DNA of 64,000 nt from Aureibacter tunicatorum (GTDB lineage: Bacteria; Bacteroidota; Bacteroidia; Cytophagales; Cyclobacteriaceae). Below, in pieces: positions 44,033-53,234 of this stretch. Both the position numbers and the translations under genes were made by a program. The notes under the pieces were generated by a model, which saw nothing but the letters and a program-made list of their open reading frames with translations, ran no database searches and was not told the origin of the DNA. The DNA is taken from the NCBI RefSeq assembly GCF_036492635.1, contig NZ_AP025306.1, positions 124,001-188,000 on the forward strand. The letters are read 5' to 3'. The stretch's first letter is position 1, and every line of letters begins with the position of its first letter.

Positions 44033-44420
44033 TGGATAATATTTTATCTGTAAATTCAATCATTTCCATTTTAAGGAATTATTGAATATTTAATTTTTTA
44101 AAGAATAGCTGATACTAAAAAATATAAATGTCTAGTAAATATTGAGATTAATTATATTATTGTCAATTTTTTTAAAGAAAAAATCTATGAATTTTTCAGT
44201 AATATTATAATTCGTTATTTCAGGTATTCAAAATGCAAACTCAGCATACATGCTGAAAGCTTTTTTGACGCGAGTTAATCTTGTCTTTTAGATTTTTCTT
44301 GAAAATTTCATCCACTTTTTGCGGTCTTTCATTCTCCGATTTTCTAGGTTCGTCGTGTTCTTTTTTATAAAAAGGCTTCTTGGATCTAAGTTGCGGGAAA
44401 TTTAAGCATGACATATCATT
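44033..44420. other. AT-rich gap with an orphan terminator
   Basis: No open frame was found on either strand. It should contain the promoter of the peptide genes (minus) and of the RND operon (plus), but I found no TAnnTTTG match. The one clear element is the hairpin at 44241. Confidence 0.4.
44241..44266 (+). terminator. Orphan terminator-like hairpin with T-run
   Basis: TCAGCAT (44241-44247) and ATGCTGA (44250-44256) form a tight inverted repeat, followed by AAGC and six T. No plus-strand gene precedes it for 760 bases, so it could end a small RNA or a leader transcript. Confidence 0.45.
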
Positions 44421-45536
44421 ATGAAAAAGCGTATAATTTCCCTTTCGTTAGGAGTCTTTGTGTTGGTGATTTCCATTGGTATTATAAAGAATTTGCCAAC
44501 TAAGGCTAGCACTGATTCACAAGCAGTATCGGAACCTAAAGGTGTTCTTGTGGAAGTTGTTCAGCCTCTAATTGGCACTGTGGAACAATCTATTGAAGTG
44601 ACAGGAAGACTAAGAGCTGTTGATCGATATGAAATCGTTTCTGAAGTTGATGGGCAATTATTGTCATCGGCGAAGATTTTCAGAGAAGGAGCTATTTATA
44701 AAAAGAACGAAATTCTTCTTCAAATAGACGCTGAAGAGTTTGCCATTGGTATTTCGGCCGACAGGGCTGACTTTGTTAATCTGATAACAACTGCACTGCC
44801 GGATCTAAAAGCGGATTACCCATCTTCATATCCTCTGTGGAAACAGTATTTGAGTAATGTGAGTGTAGAAGATGAGCTACCTGCTTTGCCAAAAGCGGGC
44901 TCTGAGCAAGAGAGGTTATTTTTAATTGGGCAAGGGATTCATGGTTCATATTATAAAATTAAGTCAAGTGAGGAAAAACTGAGAAAATATACACTGAGAG
45001 CACCATTCACAGGCGTTATTACTACTTCAAATGTGGACGCTGGTACTGCTGTGAGGTCTGGTTCTGAGTTGGGGACTTTTATATCTTCAGAAGCATTCGA
45101 TTTGGAGGTGACTGTGCCTCTCGCTGAGATGAAAAATTTGGCAATAGGAACTAAAACAGTGCTTTACTCATCCGATATTGAAGGAGATTGGCAAGGTCGA
45201 GTTGTTCGTATTGGTGGTGATGTTGACAAGTCTTCGCAATCAGTGAAAGTATTCATCCGAGTATATGACAATCATTTGAAAGAAGGGATGTTTTTGAATG
45301 CCAAGATGGAAGCCAAACCGTTTGTTGAAGCTATGTCCTTGCCTAGGAAATTGCTTAATAATAATCATGAAGTTTTTATAGTTGAGAACAATATTTTGAA
45401 ACTAAAGCCTGTGGAAGTCTTGTCTGTTCAAGGCGATCAAGCAGTGATTAGCGGATTGGATTCAAATGCATATGTCTTGAAAACAGTGATAAAAAGCGCT
45501 TATGACGGCATGAAAGTGAGAGTGAAACAAGGCTAA
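44421..45536 (+). CDS. RND efflux membrane-fusion protein
   Basis: 371 aa. N-terminal signal-anchor ('SLGVFVLVISIGII'), a lipoyl half ('YEIVSEVDGQLLSSAKIFREGA'), a short alpha-hairpin, the second lipoyl half ('YTLRAPFTGVITTSNVDAG') and a beta-barrel plus membrane-proximal domain. This is the MexA/AcrA-type adaptor. It is first in an operon with the RND pump (48 bases downstream) and a TolC, so the complex spans both membranes. Substrate unknown. Confidence 0.92.
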   Translation: MKKRIISLSLGVFVLVISIGIIKNLPTKASTDSQAVSEPKGVLVEVVQPLIGTVEQSIEVTGRLRAVDRYEIVSEVDGQLLSSAKIFREGAIYKKNEILLQIDAEEFAIGISADRADFVNLITTALPDLKADYPSSYPLWKQYLSNVSVEDELPALPKAGSEQERLFLIGQGIHGSYYKIKSSEEKLRKYTLRAPFTGVITTSNVDAGTAVRSGSELGTFISSEAFDLEVTVPLAEMKNLAIGTKTVLYSSDIEGDWQGRVVRIGGDVDKSSQSVKVFIRVYDNHLKEGMFLNAKMEAKPFVEAMSLPRKLLNNNHEVFIVENNILKLKPVEVLSVQGDQAVISGLDSNAYVLKTVIKSAYDGMKVRVKQG

Positions 45537-45584
45537 GTTAGTGGTCTTGTTATCAAATCATTTTAAACTTAAATAAACAGATTG

Positions 45585-48500
45585 ATGAAAAATATTATAT
45601 CATATTTTATCAAGTTTCCGCTGGCTGTCAACATAGTGATGGTTATGGTGGCTTTGTTTGGAATAATAGGTTTGTCTAGGGTGCAAAGGAACTTTTTTCC
45701 AAGCGTGCCTACGAGAAATGTGTATGTTGATATTCTCTATCCAGGAGCATCACCTGAGGAAGTTGAAGAAGGAGCTATTTTGAAAATTGAGGAAGAAGTG
45801 AAGGGCATTTCAAATATGGACCGAATCACTTCTGTTTCCATGGAGAATTCTGGTACTGTAACCATTGAAATGCTGAAAGGCGCGGATATGGATGAGGCAT
45901 TGGATGATGTGAAGAACGCCGTGGATAGAATTGCCTCATTTCCTATTGATGTGGAATCGGTTGTTACTTATAAGCATGATGATATAAACTTTGCGATAAA
46001 TTTCGCAATTACTGCTCGAGAAGGCAAGCCAGTGGACTTGAAGGTTTTAAAAGAGACTGCTCAGCAGGTGGAGCGAGATATTTTGAAAATGGATGGAATT
46101 TCCAAAGTGGAACTAAATGGCTATCCAGAGGAAGAAATAGCTGTTTTGCTAAATGAAGACGCTCTTGAAGCTTTCGATCTTACATTTTCAGAGGTGGCTA
46201 AAGCCGTCTCATCGACAAACTTGGTAATGACAGGGGGTAGTATCAAAGACGGTGAGGAAGAGTTTTTTATTCGAGTGCGAAATAAAAACTACCAAGGATC
46301 CGGTTTAGAGAATATAGTGATTCGAAATACCGATAATGGAGGTGTAATCAGGCTAAAGGATGTCGCGGAAATCAAAGACCAGTGGGAGGATTCTCCGTCA
46401 AAAGTTCTCTTTAATGGCAGTCAAGCCGTTATAGTCAATATTAATACTACATTTGATGAAGATATTGTAAATGCTTCCGATCAGATAAAGGCGTATTTGG
46501 AAAAATTCAATAGCAACCAACCATTGCTTTACGCAGAAGTAAACAGAGATACATCTGTGACGCTTAATCAAAGAATAGATTTATTGTCTGACAATGGATT
46601 GATGGGGATGGTGTTGGTGATGATTTTTCTTTCATTATTTCTTAATCCTCGTGTTGCATTCTGGGTGGCCATAGGAGTTCCGTTTTCTATGTTGGGAATG
46701 CTTGTCGTGTTGCCCATGACAACGGTTACAATCAATATGATGTCTTTGTTTGGTTTGATCTTGGTGCTGGGGATTCTTGTGGATGATGCTATAGTCGTAG
46801 CCGAAAATATCTATCGACATTTCAAAATGGGCAAGACGCCAGTGAAATCCGCCGTGGATGGGACTATGGAAGTTTTGCCAGCGGTAATCTCAGGAGTGTT
46901 GACCACGATGCTTGCATTTTCCGCATTTTATTTCTTGGATGGAAAGATGGGGGATATGTTTGCGGAGATATCGGTTATTGTCATTATCATTCTTCTTGTC
47001 TCGTTAATCGAAGGATTAATAATTCTGCCTTCTCATCTAGCTCATTCAAAAGCTTTGAAAGACAGGAATGAACAAAGCAAATGGAAAAAATACATGAGCT
47101 GGGCAGAAGATTCGTTGCTTTGGACTAGAGATAATATTTACGTTCCGCTGTTTAAAAAAGCTATTGAATTCAAGACTGTTACGATATCGGTTTTCATTTC
47201 ATTGATGATATTGGCTTTCGGCTTTGTGTCAAGTCGCATGGTAGAGTCAACTTTTTTTCCTTCAGTGGATGGAGACAATTTTACAGTTACTCTTACTATG
47301 CCTTCTGGAACTGAGGAACAAGTTACGCAACAAGCTTTGGATATCATCCATGAGGCTATATGGGAAGTTAATGAAGAAATGAAACCAATGCAGCCGGAGA
47401 ATAAAAATATTATCAGCCAGTCTTTTCAAAGGTTTATGAACTCAGGCAACAAGGCTATGATAGAGGTCACACTGTTGGATGCTGAAGTGAGAAATGGAGG
47501 AACGGAAGAAACAATCTCCAGAATCAGGAAAAAAGTAGGTGATATAGCCGGAGCGGAAACCCTCACATACGAAGGCTTTAATCCTTTTGGTAAAAGTTTG
47601 ATAATATCCTTGCTTGGGGATGACAACGATGTGCTTCAGAATGCGAAGGAAGACTTAAAAAAGGGCATGAGAAATATGCCTGAATTGACTGATATTTCAG
47701 ATAATACACCTGTTGGGAATCGAGAGATTGAGATTGAATTAAAAGAGAAAACACATCATTTAGGAGTGACTATTCAAGATGTGATTTCACAAGTCAGAGA
47801 AGCTTTTTTTGGAAATGAAGCTCAAAGACTCCAAAGAGGCAAAGACGAGGTGAAAGTATGGGTCAAGTACAATGATGATAACAGAAAGTCTATTGGAGAT
47901 CTTGAAGACATGAAAATAAGGCTATCGGATGGTTCAGCTTATCCATTGTCGGAATTAGCTTACTTACGCATGGTTGATGGAGTATCGAGTATTCAACATT
48001 TGGATTTTGAGAAAGAAGTACAGCTTGAAGCGAATCAGACAGATCCAAATTCATCACTGCCTTTTATATTGGGCAAGCTTGAAAAAGAAGTTTTGGAACC
48101 CTTGTATGAAAAATATCCGGGAGTGAGAGCTTCATACGACGGTCAAAAAAGAGAACAGGAAAAGGTAGCGAAATCGGCTAAAGTGGTTATCCCGGTAGTG
48201 CTTCTTTTGATGTTTACCATAGTGGTTTTCACTTTGAGGTCCGTAAGTCAAGCTATTTTGGTTTATGCGATGATTCCTTTCTCGTTTATAGGAATTGTGT
48301 TTGGACATTGGTTTCATGGGATGTCTATGAGTTTAATGTCTTTTATGGGAATGATTGCTTTGGTTGGAGTAATGATCAATGATGGCTTGGTGTTGATCAA
48401 TGCTTTGAACATTAATTTGAAGTCGGGAAAGAATTACTATGACGCATTGGTAGAAGCTGCAACGTCACGTTATCGTCCGATAATTCTCACTACGCTGACG

Positions 48501-48752
48501 ACAGTAGTCGGTATGGCGCCTATGGTACTGGAAACAAGCCTTCAAGCTCAATTTTTGATTCCTGTGGCGCTTTCTTTGGCTTACGGTATGGTCATAGCAA
48601 CATTATGCACGCTATTTTTATTGCCTGTTATGCTTATGATAGTCAATCGAATGAAAGTCATTTGGAAATCATTTAAAGAAGGAAGACAAGCTAGCGCCGA
48701 AGAAGTGGAAAGCGCGATAAAAGAAATGGAATACGAATATGAAGAAATGTAG
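45585..48752 (+). CDS. RND-family efflux pump (HAE1-like)
   Basis: 1055 aa from ATG 45585; a TTG just before it is unlikely. Twelve membrane helices in the RND arrangement; two large periplasmic porter loops with 'LYPGASPEEVEEGAILKIEEE' near residue 50. The proton-relay Asp pair in helix 4 is present ('GILVDDAIVVAENIY'), and the second half has 'MIALVGVMINDGLVLINAL' and 'TTLTTVVGMAPMVLETSLQAQ' in sequence. A proton-driven efflux pump with the adaptor upstream and TolC downstream. Its C-terminal helix ('YGMVIATLCTLFLL', from residue 1000) is copied in the next gene. Confidence 0.94.
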   Translation: MKNIISYFIKFPLAVNIVMVMVALFGIIGLSRVQRNFFPSVPTRNVYVDILYPGASPEEVEEGAILKIEEEVKGISNMDRITSVSMENSGTVTIEMLKGADMDEALDDVKNAVDRIASFPIDVESVVTYKHDDINFAINFAITAREGKPVDLKVLKETAQQVERDILKMDGISKVELNGYPEEEIAVLLNEDALEAFDLTFSEVAKAVSSTNLVMTGGSIKDGEEEFFIRVRNKNYQGSGLENIVIRNTDNGGVIRLKDVAEIKDQWEDSPSKVLFNGSQAVIVNINTTFDEDIVNASDQIKAYLEKFNSNQPLLYAEVNRDTSVTLNQRIDLLSDNGLMGMVLVMIFLSLFLNPRVAFWVAIGVPFSMLGMLVVLPMTTVTINMMSLFGLILVLGILVDDAIVVAENIYRHFKMGKTPVKSAVDGTMEVLPAVISGVLTTMLAFSAFYFLDGKMGDMFAEISVIVIIILLVSLIEGLIILPSHLAHSKALKDRNEQSKWKKYMSWAEDSLLWTRDNIYVPLFKKAIEFKTVTISVFISLMILAFGFVSSRMVESTFFPSVDGDNFTVTLTMPSGTEEQVTQQALDIIHEAIWEVNEEMKPMQPENKNIISQSFQRFMNSGNKAMIEVTLLDAEVRNGGTEETISRIRKKVGDIAGAETLTYEGFNPFGKSLIISLLGDDNDVLQNAKEDLKKGMRNMPELTDISDNTPVGNREIEIELKEKTHHLGVTIQDVISQVREAFFGNEAQRLQRGKDEVKVWVKYNDDNRKSIGDLEDMKIRLSDGSAYPLSELAYLRMVDGVSSIQHLDFEKEVQLEANQTDPNSSLPFILGKLEKEVLEPLYEKYPGVRASYDGQKREQEKVAKSAKVVIPVVLLLMFTIVVFTLRSVSQAILVYAMIPFSFIGIVFGHWFHGMSMSLMSFMGMIALVGVMINDGLVLINALNINLKSGKNYYDALVEAATSRYRPIILTTLTTVVGMAPMVLETSLQAQFLIPVALSLAYGMVIATLCTLFLLPVMLMIVNRMKVIWKSFKEGRQASAEEVESAIKEMEYEYEEM

Positions 48753-48857
48753 ATTTCGAGCAGGTTGAATCGAGCGAAAGTTGGATTGCATCGATCAGTT
48801 ATATTTTGCGCAAGCCTAACCCACTAAGTTTAAATAATAAAAATAGAATCTATAAGC

Positions 48858-49211
48858 ATGGATAGCATCAGACGGTCATCGAGTGAAATTGAGCTTGAAT
48901 GTAATACAGACATCGATAAGAAGCATGATTTGTCTCATTTTCATGTCAATGAATTGGAGGGTGCGGATATGTTTGGAATGCATAGAATGGAGAGTGAAAA
49001 GGAAGAATTCTTTTATGCTCAGCATATGGAAAATATCACTTTCAATCTCACTCTTATTTATGGAATGGTCGTAGCGACATTGTCTACTGTATTCTTGTTG
49101 TTTTTAACGCTAAGAATAGTTGGTCGATTGAAACAGGCGAGGAAATCACCCAAAACACAGGGCAAAGACAGTATTGAAGAGACGAAAAATCCCATTAAAC
49201 AAATTAGATAA
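48858..49211 (+). CDS. 117-aa membrane protein carrying a copy of the RND pump's last helix
   Basis: An acidic, His/Met-rich soluble part (residues 1-60, e.g. 'FHVNELEGADMFGMHRMESE') is followed by one membrane helix and a basic tail. Residues 64-92 ('YGMVVATLSTVFLL', then L-x-I-V-x-R-x-K) match residues about 996-1024 of the RND pump, with 18 of 29 identical by eye; DNA similarity is also visible. It thus probably arose by partial duplication of the pump gene's 3' end fused to a new N-terminus. It lies between pump and tolC, and its stop overlaps the tolC start (TAATG). It may be a small pump subunit like AcrZ; that is inference. Confidence 0.75.
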   Translation: MDSIRRSSSEIELECNTDIDKKHDLSHFHVNELEGADMFGMHRMESEKEEFFYAQHMENITFNLTLIYGMVVATLSTVFLLFLTLRIVGRLKQARKSPKTQGKDSIEETKNPIKQIR

Positions 49212-50581
49212 TGAAAAAATATAAATATGCAATGATGATGTTGATATGCATGTTGGCATTCGATGGCATCGCTCAAGATATTCCCGTTGAAGCACAGTTA
49301 ACGGAAAAAATGTCTTTGAAAAAAGCGATGGAAATCGCTATGTTGAATAATTACGATATAAAAATAGCCAAAGCGTCATTGGAAAAAACAGATAATAGCG
49401 CGTTTGTCGGCAATGCAGGGCTTTTGCCTTCAATTACAGCAAGCGGGGGAGCTGAACATGCCAGCAATAATACAGAAATGGAATTGATGAGCATGAATAG
49501 CGCTGGCGAGTCATCGAGCGAGACTATCGAAATGAACGGAGCTCGAAGCACAACCTATGATGCGAATGTACGCATGGATTATGTGCTGTTCGATGGTTTG
49601 GGAAACGTCTATACTTATAGGAAACTGAAAGGAGAAAATGAAAAAGAGCAGATCCTTTACCGCCAGCAAATGGAGAATACAATGTTGGAAGTTGCCGAGC
49701 TTTATTATGAAGTTTGCAGAAATCAACAAAGCTGGAGCTTGGCCAAGCAAACCTTGAAAATTTCACATGATCGCTATCAAAGGGTGAAAGACCAGAAGGA
49801 AGTCGGTCAAGCAAGTCGTTTGGATATTTTGAATGCCGAAGTCGATCAAAATGCAGATAGCACAAGTTTGCTTCAAGCGGAACAGAACTATTTGATGGCC
49901 ATTAAAAATTTGAATGTGGCTATGGGAATCTCTGTTGATCAAAACTACTCAGTTGACGAAGCGATTGTTTTCAGAGATGACTTGGACCAACAGACGGTTG
50001 TTCAAAGTGTGATGGTAAACAATGCAGGCTTACTGTCGCAAAAGAAACAAGAAGATATTTCAGAATTGGAAATGAAGATCACTAAAGCGAATAAATCTCC
50101 GGAGTTGAGCGCATATGGATCGTATGGATACAGCACGACAGACAATGAAGTGGGACAATTGTTGTACAATAAAAATGTTGGTTTGACAGTCGGCTTGACG
50201 GCAACTTTTAATGTCTTTAACGGGCGTCAACAAAGAATCGCTGAAAAAAATGCCAAGTTGGATTTATATTCTGAACAAGAAAGAACGAAGCAGTTTGAGT
50301 CCCAGTTGGAGAGAGATGCGGTCAACGCATATATTGATTATGATTACAAGAGAAAAATTGTGAACCTGCAAGAGACTAGTTTGAAGCAAGCAGAATTGAA
50401 CTTTGAGACAACTAAGGAAATGTTCGCATTGGGTAAGGTTAATTCAATTGAGTTTCGAACAGCGCAGGAAAATCTTCTGACCGTCGCCAATAATTACAAC
50501 GCGGCTCAATTTGATGCTAAAGTGGCGGAATTGAATTTGCTTCAGCTTTCGGGGATGCTTTTGTCAGACTCGCGAGAATGA
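49211..50581 (+). CDS. TolC-family outer-membrane channel of the RND operon
   Basis: 456 aa with a signal peptide (cut near 'FDGIAQ'). Two OEP halves with long helices ('LKKAMEIAMLNNYDIKIAKA', 'DVFRDRL'-like repeats replaced by 'RYQRVKDQKEVGQASRLDIL') and the typical 'ALGKVNSIEFRTAQENLL' near the end. It starts on the last base of the preceding stop codon, so translation is coupled. Fourth gene of the RND operon. Confidence 0.9.
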   Translation: MKKYKYAMMMLICMLAFDGIAQDIPVEAQLTEKMSLKKAMEIAMLNNYDIKIAKASLEKTDNSAFVGNAGLLPSITASGGAEHASNNTEMELMSMNSAGESSSETIEMNGARSTTYDANVRMDYVLFDGLGNVYTYRKLKGENEKEQILYRQQMENTMLEVAELYYEVCRNQQSWSLAKQTLKISHDRYQRVKDQKEVGQASRLDILNAEVDQNADSTSLLQAEQNYLMAIKNLNVAMGISVDQNYSVDEAIVFRDDLDQQTVVQSVMVNNAGLLSQKKQEDISELEMKITKANKSPELSAYGSYGYSTTDNEVGQLLYNKNVGLTVGLTATFNVFNGRQQRIAEKNAKLDLYSEQERTKQFESQLERDAVNAYIDYDYKRKIVNLQETSLKQAELNFETTKEMFALGKVNSIEFRTAQENLLTVANNYNAAQFDAKVAELNLLQLSGMLLSDSRE

Positions 50582-50645
50582 TATATATTGAAGAAGTGAA
50601 ATGAGCTTATAAAATAAAGTAGTGATATTGATATAACATGTAGAT

Positions 50646-51719
50646 ATGAAACTTTTCAAACAACCATTTGGGTTAAAAGCAGGACTAGCCTTGATCATTT
50701 TTATTTGGCTTGTGATGATTGCTATGTCAATGGGATTGATGGTTTTGTTTGGTTACAGGAGCTTTGATAATCTAGAGTTTGATTTGACTATATTCATTTT
50801 CATTCTCACCAAAAGTGTTTTTGACGCGTTTGTTCTTTATCATGTAGTTGTATTTTTCAATAAGGTACTGCCCTGGAGCAAATATTGGGCATTGAGATTC
50901 GTCGCCGATGCATTATTCTTAGTCATATTGATAGGGCTGACAATATTCTTTAGCAACATAGTGATGGAAATAGACTATGAGCTGGCTAAAGAGCTTAGAC
51001 ATAATATATCGACTAAGCATGATCACAAAGAATTGAGGTTTATTATGCCTGTCGTAATGAATACGCTGTTTTTGTGTTTGATAGAACTGATTACTCAATT
51101 TCAGGCTCAAGCCAGTTTGAGAGTGAAGATCGCCGAGCTTGAAAAGGAAAAGACTGATACAAAATACTCCGTTTTGAAAGAGCAGTTGGACCATCATTTT
51201 CTATTCAATAATTTGAGTGTGCTGTCCTCATTGATCTATGAGGATGTGGAAAAAGCGGATCATTTTATACAAGATTTTGCCAAGATTTACAGATATGTGT
51301 TGAAGATAAATGCTTTGAATCTAGTTACAGTGGATGAAGAGTTGGATTTCATCAAAGCTTATCTTTATCTTTTCAAGAGTCGCTTCGAGTCTGGGTTTGA
51401 GTATGAATTGAAAGTGTCGGAAGAAAATAGCAAATGTTTCATTCCTCCATTGACATTGCAGGTTTTGGTGGAAAATGCGGTCAAGCATAATGAAGTTTCC
51501 AAAGCAAATCCATTGAGATTGAAGATTTATTGCAAGGATAAGGAGTTGTGGGTGGAAAACAATTTGCAATTAAGAGAGGAAACTACAGAGTCCACGAAGA
51601 CAGGCTTGAGAAACTTGGAAGAAAAATTTAATTTGATGGAAGCTCCTTCTCCTTTTTTTGGAGTTGTTGGCGGAGCATTTATTGCCAGAATTCCCTTAAT
51701 AAACAAAGAGCATGAATAA
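50646..51719 (+). CDS. LytS-type sensor histidine kinase (pair 1)
   Basis: 357 aa. Four membrane helices in the first 160 residues with no large sensor loop, a short coiled-coil, then the His_kinase (PF06580-type) region 'EQLDHHFLFNNLSVLSSLI' with H184; the usual Pro of P-H-F-L-F-N is H183 here. A C-terminal HATPase follows ('LVENAVKHNEV', 'TGLRNLEEKF'). It overlaps the response regulator by 8 bases. It is 64 bases after the RND operon, so it probably controls efflux or is controlled with it. Confidence 0.9.
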   Translation: MKLFKQPFGLKAGLALIIFIWLVMIAMSMGLMVLFGYRSFDNLEFDLTIFIFILTKSVFDAFVLYHVVVFFNKVLPWSKYWALRFVADALFLVILIGLTIFFSNIVMEIDYELAKELRHNISTKHDHKELRFIMPVVMNTLFLCLIELITQFQAQASLRVKIAELEKEKTDTKYSVLKEQLDHHFLFNNLSVLSSLIYEDVEKADHFIQDFAKIYRYVLKINALNLVTVDEELDFIKAYLYLFKSRFESGFEYELKVSEENSKCFIPPLTLQVLVENAVKHNEVSKANPLRLKIYCKDKELWVENNLQLREETTESTKTGLRNLEEKFNLMEAPSPFFGVVGGAFIARIPLINKEHE

Positions 51720-52476
51720 AGTATTGATCATTGAAGATGAGATGCCTTCTGCAAGAAAGCTGAAAGCGTTGATAAATACCATTGAGCCTGAGTTCATGAT
51801 TCTAGATATATTGGAATCATGCGCTGAAGCGATACATTATTTGTCAGAGAATACAGTTGATTTGATATTTTTGGATATTCATCTGGCTGATGGCAATGCT
51901 TTTTCTGTTTTCGACCAGATAAAAGTTGATTGTCCTATTATTTTCACAACAGCTTATGATCAATATGCTTTGGAAGCCTTTAAGCAGAACTCAGTCGATT
52001 ATTTGCTTAAGCCTGTGTCTAAAGAGACACTGACTGTGGCGATAGACAAGTACAAAAATGTATTTGCGGATAATGTTTCTGCTGACAAGGTGGATTATCA
52101 AATGCTAGGGGATTGGATTGCCAAGCAGGAACAGTCCTATCGCAAGAGATTCATGGTGTATTTCAGGGATACAATACGCAGTGTAAAGGTTGAAGAAATC
52201 GCTTATTTTTTTGCTGAAAGCAAAGCCGTATTTTTAAGAACCACGGATGGAAAGACGTATGATTTGAACCATACGCTTGACCATTTGGAGCAAATACTCT
52301 CCCCGGAGATGTTTTTCAGGGCTAATAGAAAATATTTAATTTCGATAAACGCTGTTAAAGAGGCGTTAGCTTACTCTAAAAGCAAATTGAAATTGATGCT
52401 TTTGCCTGAAACGGAGGGAGAGGTGTTCATTTCCTCAGAAAAATCCGTCAAGTTTAAAAATTGGCTGAATGGTTGA
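51712..52476 (+). CDS. LytTR response regulator (pair 1)
   Basis: 254 aa. Receiver domain (1-120) with the acidic pair 'IIEDE' and phospho-acceptor Asp in 'LIFLDIHLADG', conserved Thr-Ala ('FTTAYD') and Lys ('YLLKPVS'). The C-terminal LytTR DNA-binding domain (about 150-254) contains 'RFMVYFRDTIRSVKVEEIAY' and 'FFRANRKYLI'. It forms a pair with the upstream kinase. LytTR proteins bind short imperfect direct repeats in promoters; none was identified. Confidence 0.92.
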   Translation: MNKVLIIEDEMPSARKLKALINTIEPEFMILDILESCAEAIHYLSENTVDLIFLDIHLADGNAFSVFDQIKVDCPIIFTTAYDQYALEAFKQNSVDYLLKPVSKETLTVAIDKYKNVFADNVSADKVDYQMLGDWIAKQEQSYRKRFMVYFRDTIRSVKVEEIAYFFAESKAVFLRTTDGKTYDLNHTLDHLEQILSPEMFFRANRKYLISINAVKEALAYSKSKLKLMLLPETEGEVFISSEKSVKFKNWLNG

Positions 52477-52494
52477 GTCTTTTAACCCAACCAT
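52469..52494. terminator. Hairpin embedded in the converging ends of two regulator genes
   Basis: ATGGTTG (52469-52475) pairs with CAACCAT (52488-52494). The arms lie within the last codons of both LytTR genes, whose ends are 5 bases apart; CTTTT follows on the plus strand. Confidence 0.5.
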
Positions 52495-53234
52495 CTTTTG
52501 AATTCTCCAGCTTTGTCTTTATTGATAAGTATATCAAAGTCTGTTTTAGGCTTTAATTCCACATAAAGTTTATAGTTAAAATGTGTTTGAACTTTGCAAA
52601 TCGCTTCAATATTGGTGATTACTTTTCTTGAAACTCTATAAAATTCCTGAGGATTTAGATCTCCTGCCAGTTGTTCCAGCGTATTGTTGATAATGAATTT
52701 GTCGTTCTTGTGCGTTATTAAAAATGTAAGATCATCAGAGTAGAAATAAGCGATGTCATCGACTTTGACGCTGATAAAGTCGCTTCCTTTTTTCACAAGA
52801 AAGCGGTTCTTATATTCTTTGGGTTGATATATGTTTTTTATGACAGAGCTTAGATTCTGAGAAGTAGTTGTGGATGGTTTTGAGTCTTCAAATTTTTGAA
52901 TTGCTTTTTCTAGCGCTTTATAGCTAAGGGGTTTTAGCAGATAAGATATGCTGTTCAGTTCAAAAGCCTTGATCGCATAAGTATCGTAGGCTGTTATGAA
53001 AATTACAGGAGAGCTAACGGTTATTTCATCGAAAATTTCAAAACTATTGCCATCGCTAAGCTGGATGTCAAGAAATATCAGGTCTGGTTGCTCATTGGCC
53101 TTAAACCAATCTACGGCTGATTCCACACTCGAGATCTCAGCGAGTATTTCATGATTCAAGTTTATTTTGTCTAATGCTCTTTTGAGGTTTTTGATAGCGG
53201 GTTTTTCGTCTTCTATGATGACTATTTTATGCAT
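52482..53234 (-). CDS. LytTR response regulator (pair 2)
   Basis: 250 aa with the same layout as pair 1: receiver with 'IIEDEKPAIKNL', acceptor Asp in 'LIFLDIQLSDG', 'FITAYDTYAIKAFELNSISY' and 'LLKPLS'; LytTR domain with 'RFLVKKGSDFISVKVDDIAY' and 'FYRVSRKVI'. It is a clear paralogue of the 51712 product. It overlaps its kinase gene by 8 bases, as pair 1 does. Confidence 0.92.
   Translation of the reverse strand: MHKIVIIEDEKPAIKNLKRALDKINLNHEILAEISSVESAVDWFKANEQPDLIFLDIQLSDGNSFEIFDEITVSSPVIFITAYDTYAIKAFELNSISYLLKPLSYKALEKAIQKFEDSKPSTTTSQNLSSVIKNIYQPKEYKNRFLVKKGSDFISVKVDDIAYFYSDDLTFLITHKNDKFIINNTLEQLAGDLNPQEFYRVSRKVITNIEAICKVQTHFNYKLYVELKPKTDFDILINKDKAGEFKRWLG

Larger units (their letters stand above)
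43548..44040 (-). repeat. Tandem duplication of a leader-hairpin-peptide unit (period about 265 bp)
   Basis: The unit (hairpin, A/T-rich leader, 159-bp gene) occurs twice in direct orientation with 265 bp between equivalent stop codons. The genes are closely alike; the leaders have diverged but keep the hairpin. Confidence 0.75.
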
